A stretch of 64,000 bases of DNA, taken from NCBI RefSeq assembly GCF_904846715.1, contig NZ_CAJHBU010000002.1:237526-301525 (forward strand), given 5' to 3'. A program made the translations under genes and the position numbers. Below, one piece after another: positions 63,511 through 64,000 of this stretch. The stretch is from Psychrobacter vallis (GTDB lineage Bacteria; Pseudomonadota; Gammaproteobacteria; Pseudomonadales; Moraxellaceae). Every line of letters starts with the position of its first letter. The first letter of the stretch is position 1. Below the pieces are notes generated by a model. The model did not search any database, had not been told where the DNA came from, and was given only the letters and a program-made list of their open reading frames with translations.

Positions 63511-63925
63511 TCAATCTTTGCGGCTATGTTTTGGTTTAAAGGGTTTAGAGAATTGCAGAATGATGAAACCAACGACAGACAGTATAGTGGCAATTTCATA
63601 GCGAGCGTAGGCGACAGAGTCACCGATAGCCGCTGTGTTCCATAGCCCAGCAGCGGTTGCCGTGCCCTTTGCGCCATCCTCGTTTTTGAAAATAGTCCCG
63701 CCACCAATAAAACCCATCCCCGTAATGATTCCGTACATAATTCTAGCTTCCGCGTCAGAGCCTTAATAGATATCCATACCTACCAACATAAAGGCACATG
63801 AAGCAATAGTCACTAAAAGAAAGGTTTTTAGCCCAGTACCATTGTCTTCAAGTTCACGGTTAAGGGCAATTGGTAGCGACAGCAAAAAAGCAATGCCTAA
63901 CTGAAGTCCGTGGTAGAAAAAAATT
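63511..63925 (-). pseudogene. MgtC/SapB-family membrane protein, broken by an in-frame stop
   Basis: Downstream part from ATG 63738: YGIITGMGFIGGGTIFKNED and AATAAGLWNTAAIGDSVAYA, the MgtC/SapB core. The same frame upstream reads YHGLQLGIAFLLSLPIALNRELED and TFLLVTIASCAFMLVGMDIY, the family's N-terminal part, and then meets TAA at 63763-63765, nine codons before the ATG. Further upstream the frame is lost at a run of seven T, and the homologous start (FEFDISLKFF) is in another frame. So at least one nonsense mutation and a probable frameshift. Confidence 0.75.
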
Positions 63926-64000
63926 TTAAACTAATATCAAATTCAAAGATAATTTTCGTCTGTTAAGATGAGTAATAAGTAAGTAATGAGAATATATTTT

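Noticed and set aside
63462..63707. 81-aa ORF at the distal end
   Set aside because: It is an alternative frame of the MgtC/SapB remnant, whose own frame shows family motifs.

Overview
The window looks like chromosome from a low-GC gammaproteobacterium of the Moraxellaceae, most likely Psychrobacter. This is an inference from protein character (type II secretion genes, DesT/FabR-like regulator, rpsF-rpsR-rplI without priB, AT-rich codon use) and not from any search.

Layout. 1-4236 is the 3' part of a very large DUF11/SdrD-type outer-membrane protein. It is followed by a ~272 bp terminal-inverted-repeat element and a small secreted protein. 5.5-8.5 kb holds a TetR regulator, an endonuclease/exonuclease/phosphatase-family hydrolase and a glycine-zipper stress-type protein; 8.7-10.3 kb is glpK. 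10.7-17.2 kb is an export operon (TolC-type channel, YihY membrane protein, HlyD adaptor, two ABC-2 permeases) with no ATPase gene. 17.2-22.9 kb carries sthA and the divergent pair ppsR/ppsA. 23-25.5 kb has an RDD protein and the ribosomal operon rpsF-rpsR-rplI, with an S6:S18-type leader. 26.2-28.8 kb is a cobalamin lower-ligand cluster (cobT-cobS-cobC). 29-31.5 kb is glycerate/gluconate uptake plus glycerate kinase, facing a dadA-like/ridA pair.

33.6-41.9 kb is the most unusual block. Four minus-strand genes encode a UvrD-like helicase, a TerB-domain protein, a BrxD-like ATPase and an Lhr/BrxHI-like helicase. No other BREX gene is present. I regard it as a candidate DNA-processing or phage-defence system.

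42.3-56.2 kb is mostly housekeeping: ychF, a His-rich lipoprotein, dgt, a DesT/FabR-like TetR, minor pseudopilins gspHIJK, another TetR, tatD, gspE, trmO and fpr. Three copies of a ~75 bp palindromic repeat with compensating arm changes lie between 42.1 and 46.9 kb.

From 56.36 kb the window turns accessory. A tRNA-Leu(CAA) is followed by an integrase N-terminal remnant, then an arsenic operon (ArsC-ArsR fusion, GAPDH, ArsJ) with a textbook operator/promoter. Next come a truncated ArsO-like monooxygenase, chrA, a TauE/SafE permease, an IS630-type remnant and a broken MgtC/SapB gene. This reads as a degraded metal(loid)-resistance island at a tRNA gene whose far end lies outside the window.
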